This document shows, in pieces, positions 1 to 6,047 of a stretch of DNA of 8,473 bases (the stretch's first letter is position 1; the number at the start of each line of letters is the position of its first letter). The notes under the pieces were generated by a model that ran no database searches, was not told the origin of the DNA, and saw only the letters and a program-made list of their open reading frames with translations. This DNA comes from Bacillota bacterium. Its GTDB lineage: Bacteria; Bacillota; Clostridia; Christensenellales; CAG-138. The stretch covers positions 1-8,473 of the forward strand of contig JAEWQH010000026.1 in NCBI GenBank assembly GCA_023399275.1, in the 5' to 3' direction. The position numbers were made by a program, and so were the translations under genes.

Positions 1-3000
1 AAGCCGTCGTTGCCCGAGGCGTCGTAGCTCCACCCAGCGTCCGTCAGCGGGTTGCCGTCGTACACCTTCGAGTTGCTGTTTGTCGTCAGCGCCAGCGTGC
101 GCGGCGTGATCGTGATCGTCGCGCTGCCGAATGCCGGCGCGTAGTTCGCATTCGTCGCCACGAAGTAGACCGTCTTGCTCTCGTTCACATGCGTCGCCGT
201 CGGGCTCTGCGTCAGCGTGTAGTCCGCCGGATCCGTTCCCTGCACCAGGCTGTAGCGGATCGTCGTGCCCGAGGCCGCGGGCGTTACCGTGATTCCGTGC
301 GCTGCGCCGTCATACTTGTCTGTGTAACCCACGGCGGATACCGTTGTGCTTGCCGGCGTAATGGTCAGCACGCCCTTGACGGTCGTCACATCATATTGAT
401 ACGTCACGTCCGTCGCCCCGCTCATGATCTGAACCGTACCGAGCACGATGCTCGTGTCATAGGTGCCGACGTTTGTGCCGCTGCCGGAGACGGTATAGCC
501 CGTCACCGTCAGAGCAGGATCGCTCAGTTGCGCCGTCGTGACCGAACGCAGGGTTCCGTCATAGACGTAGGATGCGCTGTCCGCCGTGATGACGAGCGTC
601 TTGTTCCTTGTATACACGGCCTGGATCGTCGTATTCTGCGTCAGGTCGTTTGCCGCCGCAGGGGTATAGGTGCCGGTCCAGTAGTATGTTTCGCTGTTGT
701 GGGTTACATTCTGCGGCGGGGTGACATGATAGGTAGCGTCGCCCGTTCCGTAGTCCACCCACTCGTGGTCGATCAGCGCACCCGTCACGTCTACGATATA
801 GGTCACCTGCGGGTTGATCGTCAGCGTGCCGTTCACCCAGGTTACAGTATACCGGTCGGTCACATCCACGTTGCCGTTCTTGAGCACGAGCCCCGCCTGA
901 TCGGTAAAGCTCGTCGTATATTGTCCCGGATCGGTGCCGGACGCACCCGCGGTCGTATTCTCGATCGTCAGCCCCACAACGCTGGGCACGATGCCTGAAA
1001 CGCTCTGCTGCGCGCCGTTGTAGTCCTTGGAATCGCTCTTGGCGGTCAGCGTCAGTGCCATCTTCGGCGCCCAGACCGCATAGATGGTCAAGTCCTCGGA
1101 AGGCATGACCTGCGATACGCCCGGCGCATACGCCGGATCCGGCGAGGTCGCGCTCGGGTTTGTGCTCCAGCCAGTGAAATAGTAGCCTGCACGCGTAAAC
1201 GTGTTTGCATCCACAGTGTAGCTCTCGCCCATGGTCTTGGTCGTGCTGTAGCTCGCACTGCCACCCGCCGTTCCGCCGTTTCCGTTGTAGACCAGGTTCA
1301 GGTTCTTGAGCTTTGCGTTGATGACGACCGCGTGATCCTCCTCGATGCCCGTGATCGTATAGCTGTTTCCCGTGTAGGAAGCCGGCGGCACCGGCGTGCC
1401 GTTGTCCGTCACACCCACGAGCTCATAGCCCGCCGCCAGCGTCCAGGTAACGGTCGCATTCGCATGATAAATATAGGTGCCCGCGCCGCCGGTCGCACTT
1501 ACGCTCGCAGCCGGGTTTGCGTTTACGGTGACCTGGTAGGTCTCATCTTCCCAGATGGCATAGAGCGTGCCCGGCGCGGTCGCAATGCTCGTGCCGAGCA
1601 GCACGCTGCCGCCCGGATAATATGAATCTCCGCTGCCGTCCGCCGCCGTGTTCCATTTGACAAACTTCTTGCCTGCGTAGACAAACGAGTTGCCCTGCAC
1701 CGTATGGCGCGTGTTGTTCACCGCTCCGCCCGTAAACGCGGTTGCCCCGCCGGTCGTCGCGCCGCCATTGCCGTCATAGGTGATCGTGACGTTGACCGCC
1801 GCGTCGACCCAGACCGCCGTTAGCGTCGTATTGTCCGTGATCGCGATCGCACTGCCGGGGTAGTAGATCTTGCTGTCCACGCTCGAACGCCAGCCGATGA
1901 ACACCTTGTCCTCCGGCGGCGTTACAGCCGCCGCGGAATACGCCAGCACCCTTGCCTGGCTGCCGCTGACATATTGCTCCGAATCGACGGGCGCCGTGCC
2001 GCTCGCTTCACCCAGCGAGTAGGTCACGCCATAGCTCAGGCCGCTGATCCAGATGGGATAGAGCACCACGTCCTCAAATATCTGCATACTCGGGTTGAAT
2101 ACGAGCAGAGAACCGTTGCTCAAAATCAGCCAACCGCCGAAGGTATCGGTCGGATGCGGCTTATACGCCTGCACAGCGGTTTGCGCGTCGGCGAGCATAC
2201 CGGAATCGATGGTTCCGCCGTATGCGATCGTGCCGAGATCAAACGTCTGGCTGCCGCCCGAGCCGTATACATTGAGGTGCGCGACGCCGCTGAAGACCGG
2301 CTCGGTCCATTTGGCATAGAGCACAAGGTTCTTGGGCGGCATCGTTGCACCGGACCAGGTGAACTCCGACCCGGCAAATGCGCCCTGAGTGGTATACCAT
2401 CCGCCGAACGTGAAGTCCGCATCCACCCCCGCCGGACGAGCCGGAACATAGTATTGCTCCTCAATCGACGCGCCGTAGCGGATGTTGCTGATCGTGCTGC
2501 TCTCGCTGCCGTTGATAAACGTCAGGTTGTAGCTGGAGCGACGGTAAAACAGGGAGGCGGAATATACGCCGCCTGAGTTGGTGAAGCCCGGAACCGTGCT
2601 GTCCCGCTGATAGAACCCGGTGATCGGGAAGTAGTCCTCATCATAGGTCAGATTGATCCCGCTGCCCTTGATGGTGACCGTTTTATAAAGATAGTACGCG
2701 ACTCCGCCATTCGTAGTCGTCGTCGAACCGCTCGGCGCGGTTGCCAGTGTTCCGTCGAGCGTCTCGAGATAGTAAGACCACGTGTAGATGCTGCCGCTCC
2801 ACTGCGTCGCCGTCATGGTCAGGTTGTTGCCCGGCATCTTTTGCAGGAATGTGTAGTAGCTGCCGGTCAGGCTGGACTTCCAGACGTATCCCTGATTGGA
2901 CAGGGTTGCAATCGCCGCAACGTCCCAAACGGCCGAAACGTCCTGGTCGTATTTATACGTCTCGCTGTAGAGCGTCGTCGAGCCGTTTTTAAACGCCAGC

Positions 3001-4571
3001 GTATATGTCTTACGCGTGTGGTAGATGTTGATGATCGTCGAGCCGTCTCCGTTGATCGTCTCCGCGGTATAGGTGCCCGCGTTGAAGTAGGCGGAGTAGC
3101 TGGAGTTGAGGTTCGACGCGGCAATCTCGCCGGCGGTGAGCGTGACGGTCGCGCCGGAGGTTCCGGTCTTGTTTACCGTCTTTTCAAAGGAATAGCCGGC
3201 ATCATCCGCGTTTTCGATCCAGTAGACCAGCTTGTAGGTCGTGTCCGTCTTCGCCGTCCATGTCGCGCTCAGGGTAACGTTCCCCGTCGGCACAGAGCCA
3301 AACGAGAACCCGCTCCAGCTCGAGAAGTTATAGCCGGTCTTTGTGATCGCGCTCTGACCCGTGCTGGAGAGGATATGCGCATCGACCGCCGCCTGCGTCA
3401 GCGCCGCTCCGGGCGCGATATGCATCGGCGGGACATAGCTGCCGCCAGTCGAATCAAACGTGATCCATATGACCGAATCGATGATGGGATAGAGCTTGAT
3501 GTTATCTCCGCTGACGGTTACGCTCGAACCGACGGACGTTGTCCCGCCCGGCACGAGCGACCACCCCAGCAGGGCCTCGTCCGCGGCAAGCTCGAGCGAT
3601 GTAATGCCATCGGTCGATACGACGCCTGCGGAGTCCGGCATGCGCGTTTCGATCACCGCGCCGCTTTGGTTATAGAAGAAGACGTAGTACGCCGGCTCAA
3701 ACTTCGCGCTCAGCGTGGTTGCTCCGCTCGTCGTCACGCTCTGCACGCCAAAAGCGTCAAACAGCGTATCGGTTCCGGTATACCAGCCGACGAACTTCTG
3801 CCCCTCCGGCGCTGCGGGCGCCGCGGGGGTCTCCAGCGTGTCGCCGTTTGCTACGATCTTGGTGTCCACCGTTGTGCCGTCCACCACGAACGTATACGTC
3901 CAAAGCGGCGTATCGTCCGGCAGGATGCCTCCCGCAACGGAAAACAGGCCGATGCCGGAGCCCTCCCCCTCATCGGCGAGGATCTGCCCCTCAGGCGTCT
4001 CCCCGGGCGTCGCGGCCGGCGCGCCAAACCGGGCGTAGAGCACCAGGTTTGTGGTGACAGGCGCGCCAAAGTCGTATGCCTCGTCTGCACGCGCATACCA
4101 ATATAGGAAGACCTGGTCCGCATATGCCTCGCCCTCCGGGACGGCGGGGCTGCCCGGATCCGATGCCGCGGCGCCTTCTTCAATCGTCTGCCGCATCCGC
4201 CAGACGGTCTCTCCGTCGATCACGAAATCCACGGTGAAGGAATGCGGCCCTTCGAGCGCAGCATCCTCAGCCGGCGTCTGCGATGACGCATCCGTATCGG
4301 CCGCGGTCGGCGCGGGCGTTGCATCCGCATCGCCGGAAGCCGCGGGCGTAGGCGAAGCCGCCTCTGGACTGCCGGACGGCGTACCCTCGCCCGCCGGCGT
4401 GGTCTGCTCTGCCGGTGCGGTTTGCTCCGCCGGCTGGGTGGCCTCCGCGGGAGCGGAAGTCTCGGCAGGCGCCTCCACATTCTCCGCCAGCGCGCTGGTC
4501 GGAAGAAGCGTAAAAAGCATCAATCCGCACAGCACGAAGCTGAGGATACGTTTACCCATCGACCTGTTCAT
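1..4571 (-). CDS. Giant secreted InlB B-repeat / MBG-domain surface protein (N-terminal 1523 aa; C-terminus beyond window)
   Basis: The frame is open from an ATG at 4571 to the window edge; I translated every codon and found no stop. Residues 1-29 form a signal peptide (KR, then a hydrophobic core, ending ALA before E30). Residues 30-106 are an Ala/Pro/Thr/Glu/Ser-rich, probably extended stalk. From about 110 to 1170 come roughly ten diverged InlB-type (Listeria-Bacteroides, Flg_new) repeats, recognised by a glycine-rich strand, a central GW or GWY and a closing LYAxW or similar: GWYTG at 263, GWYTT at 724, GWRS at 893, LYAKW near 751, LYAIW near 1003, IYAVW near 1163. Residues 445-686 hold two YYxR-ending modules, and 1010-1089 resembles the divergent InlB repeat. 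Residues 1171-1257 and 1324-1523 are YDG/MBG-like modules (YNGAQQ, YVYDGT, KYDGAAH, VYDGNP). Families of this type are exported and displayed at the cell surface, often as adhesins. The anchoring signal (LPXTG, SLH or other) is not visible, so attachment and ligand are unknown. The architecture call is strong; the adhesin role is inferred. Confidence 0.93.
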   Translation of the reverse strand, partial: MNRSMGKRILSFVLCGLMLFTLLPTSALAENVEAPAETSAPAEATQPAEQTAPAEQTTPAGEGTPSGSPEAASPTPAASGDADATPAPTAADTDASSQTPAEDAALEGPHSFTVDFVIDGETVWRMRQTIEEGAAASDPGSPAVPEGEAYADQVFLYWYARADEAYDFGAPVTTNLVLYARFGAPAATPGETPEGQILADEGEGSGIGLFSVAGGILPDDTPLWTYTFVVDGTTVDTKIVANGDTLETPAAPAAPEGQKFVGWYTGTDTLFDAFGVQSVTTSGATTLSAKFEPAYYVFFYNQSGAVIETRMPDSAGVVSTDGITSLELAADEALLGWSLVPGGTTSVGSSVTVSGDNIKLYPIIDSVIWITFDSTGGSYVPPMHIAPGAALTQAAVDAHILSSTGQSAITKTGYNFSSWSGFSFGSVPTGNVTLSATWTAKTDTTYKLVYWIENADDAGYSFEKTVNKTGTSGATVTLTAGEIAASNLNSSYSAYFNAGTYTAETINGDGSTIINIYHTRKTYTLAFKNGSTTLYSETYKYDQDVSAVWDVAAIATLSNQGYVWKSSLTGSYYTFLQKMPGNNLTMTATQWSGSIYTWSYYLETLDGTLATAPSGSTTTTNGGVAYYLYKTVTIKGSGINLTYDEDYFPITGFYQRDSTVPGFTNSGGVYSASLFYRRSSYNLTFINGSESSTISNIRYGASIEEQYYVPARPAGVDADFTFGGWYTTQGAFAGSEFTWSGATMPPKNLVLYAKWTEPVFSGVAHLNVYGSGGSQTFDLGTIAYGGTIDSGMLADAQTAVQAYKPHPTDTFGGWLILSNGSLLVFNPSMQIFEDVVLYPIWISGLSYGVTYSLGEASGTAPVDSEQYVSGSQARVLAYSAAAVTPPEDKVFIGWRSSVDSKIYYPGSAIAITDNTTLTAVWVDAAVNVTITYDGNGGATTGGATAFTGGAVNNTRHTVQGNSFVYAGKKFVKWNTAADGSGDSYYPGGSVLLGTSIATAPGTLYAIWEDETYQVTVNANPAASVSATGGAGTYIYHANATVTWTLAAGYELVGVTDNGTPVPPASYTGNSYTITGIEEDHAVVINAKLKNLNLVYNGNGGTAGGSASYSTTKTMGESYTVDANTFTRAGYYFTGWSTNPSATSPDPAYAPGVSQVMPSEDLTIYAVWAPKMALTLTAKSDSKDYNGAQQSVSGIVPSVVGLTIENTTAGASGTDPGQYTTSFTDQAGLVLKNGNVDVTDRYTVTWVNGTLTINPQVTYIVDVTGALIDHEWVDYGTGDATYHVTPPQNVTHNSETYYWTGTYTPAAANDLTQNTTIQAVYTRNKTLVITADSASYVYDGTLRSVTTAQLSDPALTVTGYTVSGSGTNVGTYDTSIVLGTVQIMSGATDVTYQYDVTTVKGVLTITPASTTVSAVGYTDKYDGAAHGITVTPAASGTTIRYSLVQGTDPADYTLTQSPTATHVNESKTVYFVATNANYAPAFGSATITITPRTLALTTNSNSKVYDGNPLTDAGWSYDASGNDG

Positions 4572-4579
4572 AACTGAAG

Positions 4580-4587
4580 TCCTCCTT
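4580..4587 (-). promoter_or_regulatory. Ribosome binding site of the giant surface protein
   Basis: Read on the minus strand this is AAGGAGGA, a near-perfect Shine-Dalgarno sequence placed 8 nt before the ATG at 4571. It fixes that ATG as the start in preference to the second methionine at residue 5, and it leaves a complete signal peptide. Confidence 0.9.
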
Positions 4588-4646
4588 GTTTGACGAGCGT
4601 GTTATTTTCATGCGATCCGGTCTCTTTCTTCGATCGATGACGACAG

Positions 4647-4673
4647 AACATGTCACACTATGATGGACATGTT
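4647..4673. repeat. Perfect 8-bp inverted repeat in the leader of the surface-protein gene
   Basis: The arms AACATGTC (4647-4654) and GACATGTT (4666-4673) are exact reverse complements separated by 11 nt. Each arm also contains the self-complementary hexamer ACATGT, so the two half-sites sit 19 bp apart centre to centre, close to two helical turns. The element lies between the likely transcription start near 4703 and the ribosome binding site. It could be a repressor operator or an RNA hairpin in the untranslated leader. It has no following T-run, so it is not an intrinsic terminator. Confidence 0.6.
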
Positions 4674-4709
4674 GACTCGCTTATCATTTACATTTAGTGA
4701 TACGCACTG

Positions 4710-4738
4710 ATTATACAAAATAAAATAGTAATAACAGG
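4710..4738 (-). promoter_or_regulatory. Probable promoter of the giant surface protein
   Basis: The minus strand carries a consensus TATAAT at 4715-4710 inside an AT-rich block. The -35 region is poor: CCTGTT at 4738-4733 with a 17-nt spacer, or CTGTTA with 16 nt, shares only about half of TTGACA. The predicted transcription start near 4703 gives a leader of about 130 nt. The weak -35 element would fit a promoter that needs an activator, but that is inference. Confidence 0.5.
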
Positions 4739-4925
4739 ATTCGTTGTCATGAAATGCTCTAAATTTGTATGGAAATTAGAATTACAAGGTAACATTTCTT
4801 CTTTTCCCGGGAATATACGGCTTTTCTTCGCCTCTAAGTCTGCGCGTGCGCCGCACCGCGCGGCCGAGAACCGGCACGCGTCGGCGCGCCCTTTTATCAC
4901 ATCGTCGCATGGTGTTTCCCGCAGA
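4716..4925. other. Intergenic stretch between the surface-protein promoter and the GGDEF gene
   Basis: I see no gene here. The left part is AT-rich and carries the upstream side of the surface-protein promoter plus the 10-bp palindrome TTCCCGGGAA (4804-4813). The right part is very GC-rich and contains a strong potential stem at 4842-4861 (GCGCGTGC and GCACCGCGC, one bulged base, 3-nt loop). That stem lies downstream of the GGDEF gene on the minus strand but is not followed by a T-run, so a Rho-independent terminator for the GGDEF transcript cannot be claimed. A plus-strand open frame from 4749 continues as the antisense of the GGDEF gene and has no ribosome binding site. Confidence 0.5.
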
Positions 4926-5798
4926 TTAGATAACGATATTCCCGCCGGCACTTTTCGCCAGCGCCAGGTTCTTTCGCGCCCTTTCGAGCAGGAGGCCGCA
5001 GTCCGCTTCCGCCTCTTCCGGCGATACGCTCGACAGGCCGAAAGTGCATGAAACGCGGATCTCGGATGTGCCGGTATCAAAGCTTTCCCCCGTCAGGAAA
5101 GAGCGGACGCGTTCGGCGATCTTTCGCGCGGTATGCCGATCGATCCCGAGCAGGCAGGTGTAGAAGTCGTGTCCGGGAACGCGGGCCGTCCAGCACCCGG
5201 CGCTGCTGATCCGCTGCTGAATCTGCAGCGCGACGTGCTGCAGCAGCCGGTCGCCCGTAAACGCGCCGAATCGCTCGTTGACGCCCGCCAGGCCGTCGAC
5301 ATTGCACCGGATCAGCGAGAGCGGCAGCCCGAGCGATCTCGCCTCGGACAGTGAAAGCGGCAGCTGCTCGGAAAGATAGCGCTCATTGTAGCAGCCGGTC
5401 AGCCGGTCGATCAGCAGCAGCGCGCAGGTCTGGTGCGCGATCTCCGCCTCCGCCCGGCCGCCGGCACTGCGGCGATCCGCAAAGACCACCCGGTCGCTGA
5501 CCGGCTGCAACAGATCCAGCACGCAGTCGCTCCCGCCGATCCGCACGCCGACCGTCACGCGCTCGTAAGCGCCGTGATGCCGCGTCACAAACACGGATCT
5601 GCGCGGCGACGTGTCCGCCACGGCGAAGAGCTCCGCAGACGGCCCCGTTCCGACGACGTCGTCGGACTCCAGCAGCGCGGGTATGGTGGAATACAGCATC
5701 GCGCCCGTTGCGGTATCTACGACCCTCACTCCCCAGAACAGCTCCTGCAGGCAGGCAAGTATTTGTATGGCTTCCTGAATGCTTGAAAAATGCAGCAT
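4926..5798 (-). CDS. GGDEF-family protein with degenerate active site and PAS-like N-terminus
   Basis: The frame ends in TAA at 4926-4928. I chose the ATG at 5798 because GGAG lies 9 nt before it, while the upstream ATG at 5813 (295 aa, numbering used here) has no ribosome binding site. Residues about 20-110 look like a PAS-type sensory domain (VRVVDTATGAML, later VLDLLQPVSD); this is inferred from pattern. Residues about 130-295 are a GGDEF domain: LTGCYNERYL (138-147), NERFG (179-183), GDRLL (187-191), CTFGLSSV (256-263) and a closing ALAKSAGGN. Active cyclases make cyclic-di-GMP from two GTP. Here the signature reads RVPGHDF (211-217) instead of RYGGDEF, and the first metal-binding Asp is Asn171 (CNVDG). 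No RxxD inhibitory site occupies its usual place. The enzyme is therefore probably inactive or altered and may bind nucleotide as an effector. No membrane segment is seen, so it should be cytoplasmic. The giant surface-protein gene follows 354 nt downstream on the same strand, with its own promoter. Confidence 0.87.
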   Translation of the reverse strand: MLHFSSIQEAIQILACLQELFWGVRVVDTATGAMLYSTIPALLESDDVVGTGPSAELFAVADTSPRRSVFVTRHHGAYERVTVGVRIGGSDCVLDLLQPVSDRVVFADRRSAGGRAEAEIAHQTCALLLIDRLTGCYNERYLSEQLPLSLSEARSLGLPLSLIRCNVDGLAGVNERFGAFTGDRLLQHVALQIQQRISSAGCWTARVPGHDFYTCLLGIDRHTARKIAERVRSFLTGESFDTGTSEIRVSCTFGLSSVSPEEAEADCGLLLERARKNLALAKSAGGNIVI

Positions 5799-5801
5799 GC
5801 T
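5794..5801. repeat. 8-bp palindrome AGCATGCT over the GGDEF start codon
   Basis: AGCATGCT is self-complementary and includes the preferred start codon at 5798. The same octamer occurs again at 5906-5913 upstream of the gene, inside a longer palindrome. The pair could be operator half-sites for autoregulation, but each may also occur by chance. Confidence 0.35.
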
Positions 5802-5807
5802 TCGTAT

Positions 5808-5811
5808 CTCC
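5808..5811 (-). promoter_or_regulatory. Ribosome binding site that decides the GGDEF gene start
   Basis: Read on the minus strand, GGAG lies 9 nt before the ATG at 5798 and overlaps the alternative in-frame ATG at 5813. No purine-rich Shine-Dalgarno sequence precedes 5813. This favours the shorter 290-residue product, which begins MLHFSS. Confidence 0.55.
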
Positions 5812-5863
5812 ATGCGTCGATGAACAGCGTGTCTTCGTCCGGGACGACACGCAGCCTGATTCC

Positions 5864-5869
5864 ACTATA
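5864..5869 (-). promoter_or_regulatory. Possible -10 box of the GGDEF gene
   Basis: The minus strand reads TATAGT, five of six bases matching TATAAT, some 65 nt upstream of the preferred start. No good -35 hexamer is seen at 16-18 nt; the spacer region is a GC-alternating stem with an A7/T7 tract (about 5874-5892). This is a weak call made mainly because a promoter is expected in this divergent gap. Confidence 0.3.
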
Positions 5870-5903
5870 AGAAGCGCGCGCAAAAAAACGCGCCCATTGT
5901 CAC

Positions 5904-5915
5904 AAAGCATGCTTT
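5904..5915. repeat. 12-bp perfect palindrome in the divergent intergenic region
   Basis: AAAGCATGCTTT is fully self-complementary. It lies between the GGDEF gene and the DUF362 gene, upstream of both likely promoters, and contains the same AGCATGCT octamer seen at the GGDEF start codon. A dimeric DNA-binding protein could recognise it; no regulator gene is visible in the window. Confidence 0.4.
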
Positions 5916-5944
5916 TGCCGCCACAAACGCGCCTCTTGGCGGCC

Positions 5945-6011
5945 GGGATGCGCCGCCGCGCCCAAACGCCGCGTTTTGTGTTATAATCCCGGTAAACACG
6001 CGGCGCATCCC
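5945..6011. repeat. Nested inverted repeats around the DUF362 promoter
   Basis: A perfect 12-bp pair flanks the promoter: GGGATGCGCCGC (5945-5956) and GCGGCGCATCCC (6000-6011). A second perfect 8-bp pair shares the right arm: CGCCGCGT (5967-5974) with ACGCGGCG (5998-6005), centred at 5986 on the -10 box itself. Transcription should start near 5994, so the left arms are not in the mRNA. The arrangement therefore suggests DNA-level control (operator or looping) rather than an RNA hairpin. A smaller pair, GCCGCC (5917-5922) and GGCGGC (5938-5943), sits just upstream. Confidence 0.55.
5979..5987 (+). promoter_or_regulatory. Extended -10 promoter of the DUF362 gene
   Basis: TGTTATAAT is a perfect extended -10 (TGnTATAAT). 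No recognisable -35 hexamer lies 17 nt upstream (CGCCCA), which is tolerated by extended -10 promoters. The predicted start near 5994 gives a leader of about 54 nt. The promoter sits inside an inverted repeat, so regulation by a bound dimer is plausible. Confidence 0.6.
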
Positions 6012-6047
6012 CAAGGGAAGCCGCCGCAGATCGCGAGGACGACAGGT

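Noticed and set aside
189..998. A 269-codon plus-strand open frame
   Set aside because: Its Arg/His-rich composition and full overlap with the YDG/MBG modules of the minus-strand gene mark it as a shadow frame.
1974..2576. A 200-codon plus-strand open frame
   Set aside because: It is antisense to well-defined InlB repeats and has no supporting start signal or family resemblance.
2841..4106. A 421-codon open frame on the plus strand
   Set aside because: It is exactly antisense to the surface-protein gene, is rich in Arg, and has no ribosome binding site or recognisable domain. It arises from GC-rich codon bias of the true gene on the minus strand.
4645..4690. A short leader peptide of about nine codons upstream of the surface-protein gene
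   Set aside because: The ATG has no ribosome binding site and the frame shows no regulatory codon pattern.
4588..4703. A cyclic-di-GMP riboswitch in the surface-protein leader, prompted by the neighbouring GGDEF gene
   Set aside because: The leader has a short ACGCTCGTCAAAC stretch that only loosely recalls the GEMM-I core; the conserved tetraloop, receptor and paired arms are not seen.
4842..4861. A Rho-independent terminator for the GGDEF gene
   Set aside because: The GC-rich stem is real, but no T-run follows it on the minus strand.
4749..5051. A 100-codon plus-strand frame starting in the intergenic region
   Set aside because: It has no Shine-Dalgarno sequence, the composition changes abruptly midway, and its second part is antisense to the GGDEF gene.
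5976..6047. An upstream extension of the DUF362 protein from a TTG codon
   Set aside because: The codon overlaps the promoter -10 region, lies before the expected transcription start and has no ribosome binding site; the ATG at 6048 has GAGG at 9 nt.
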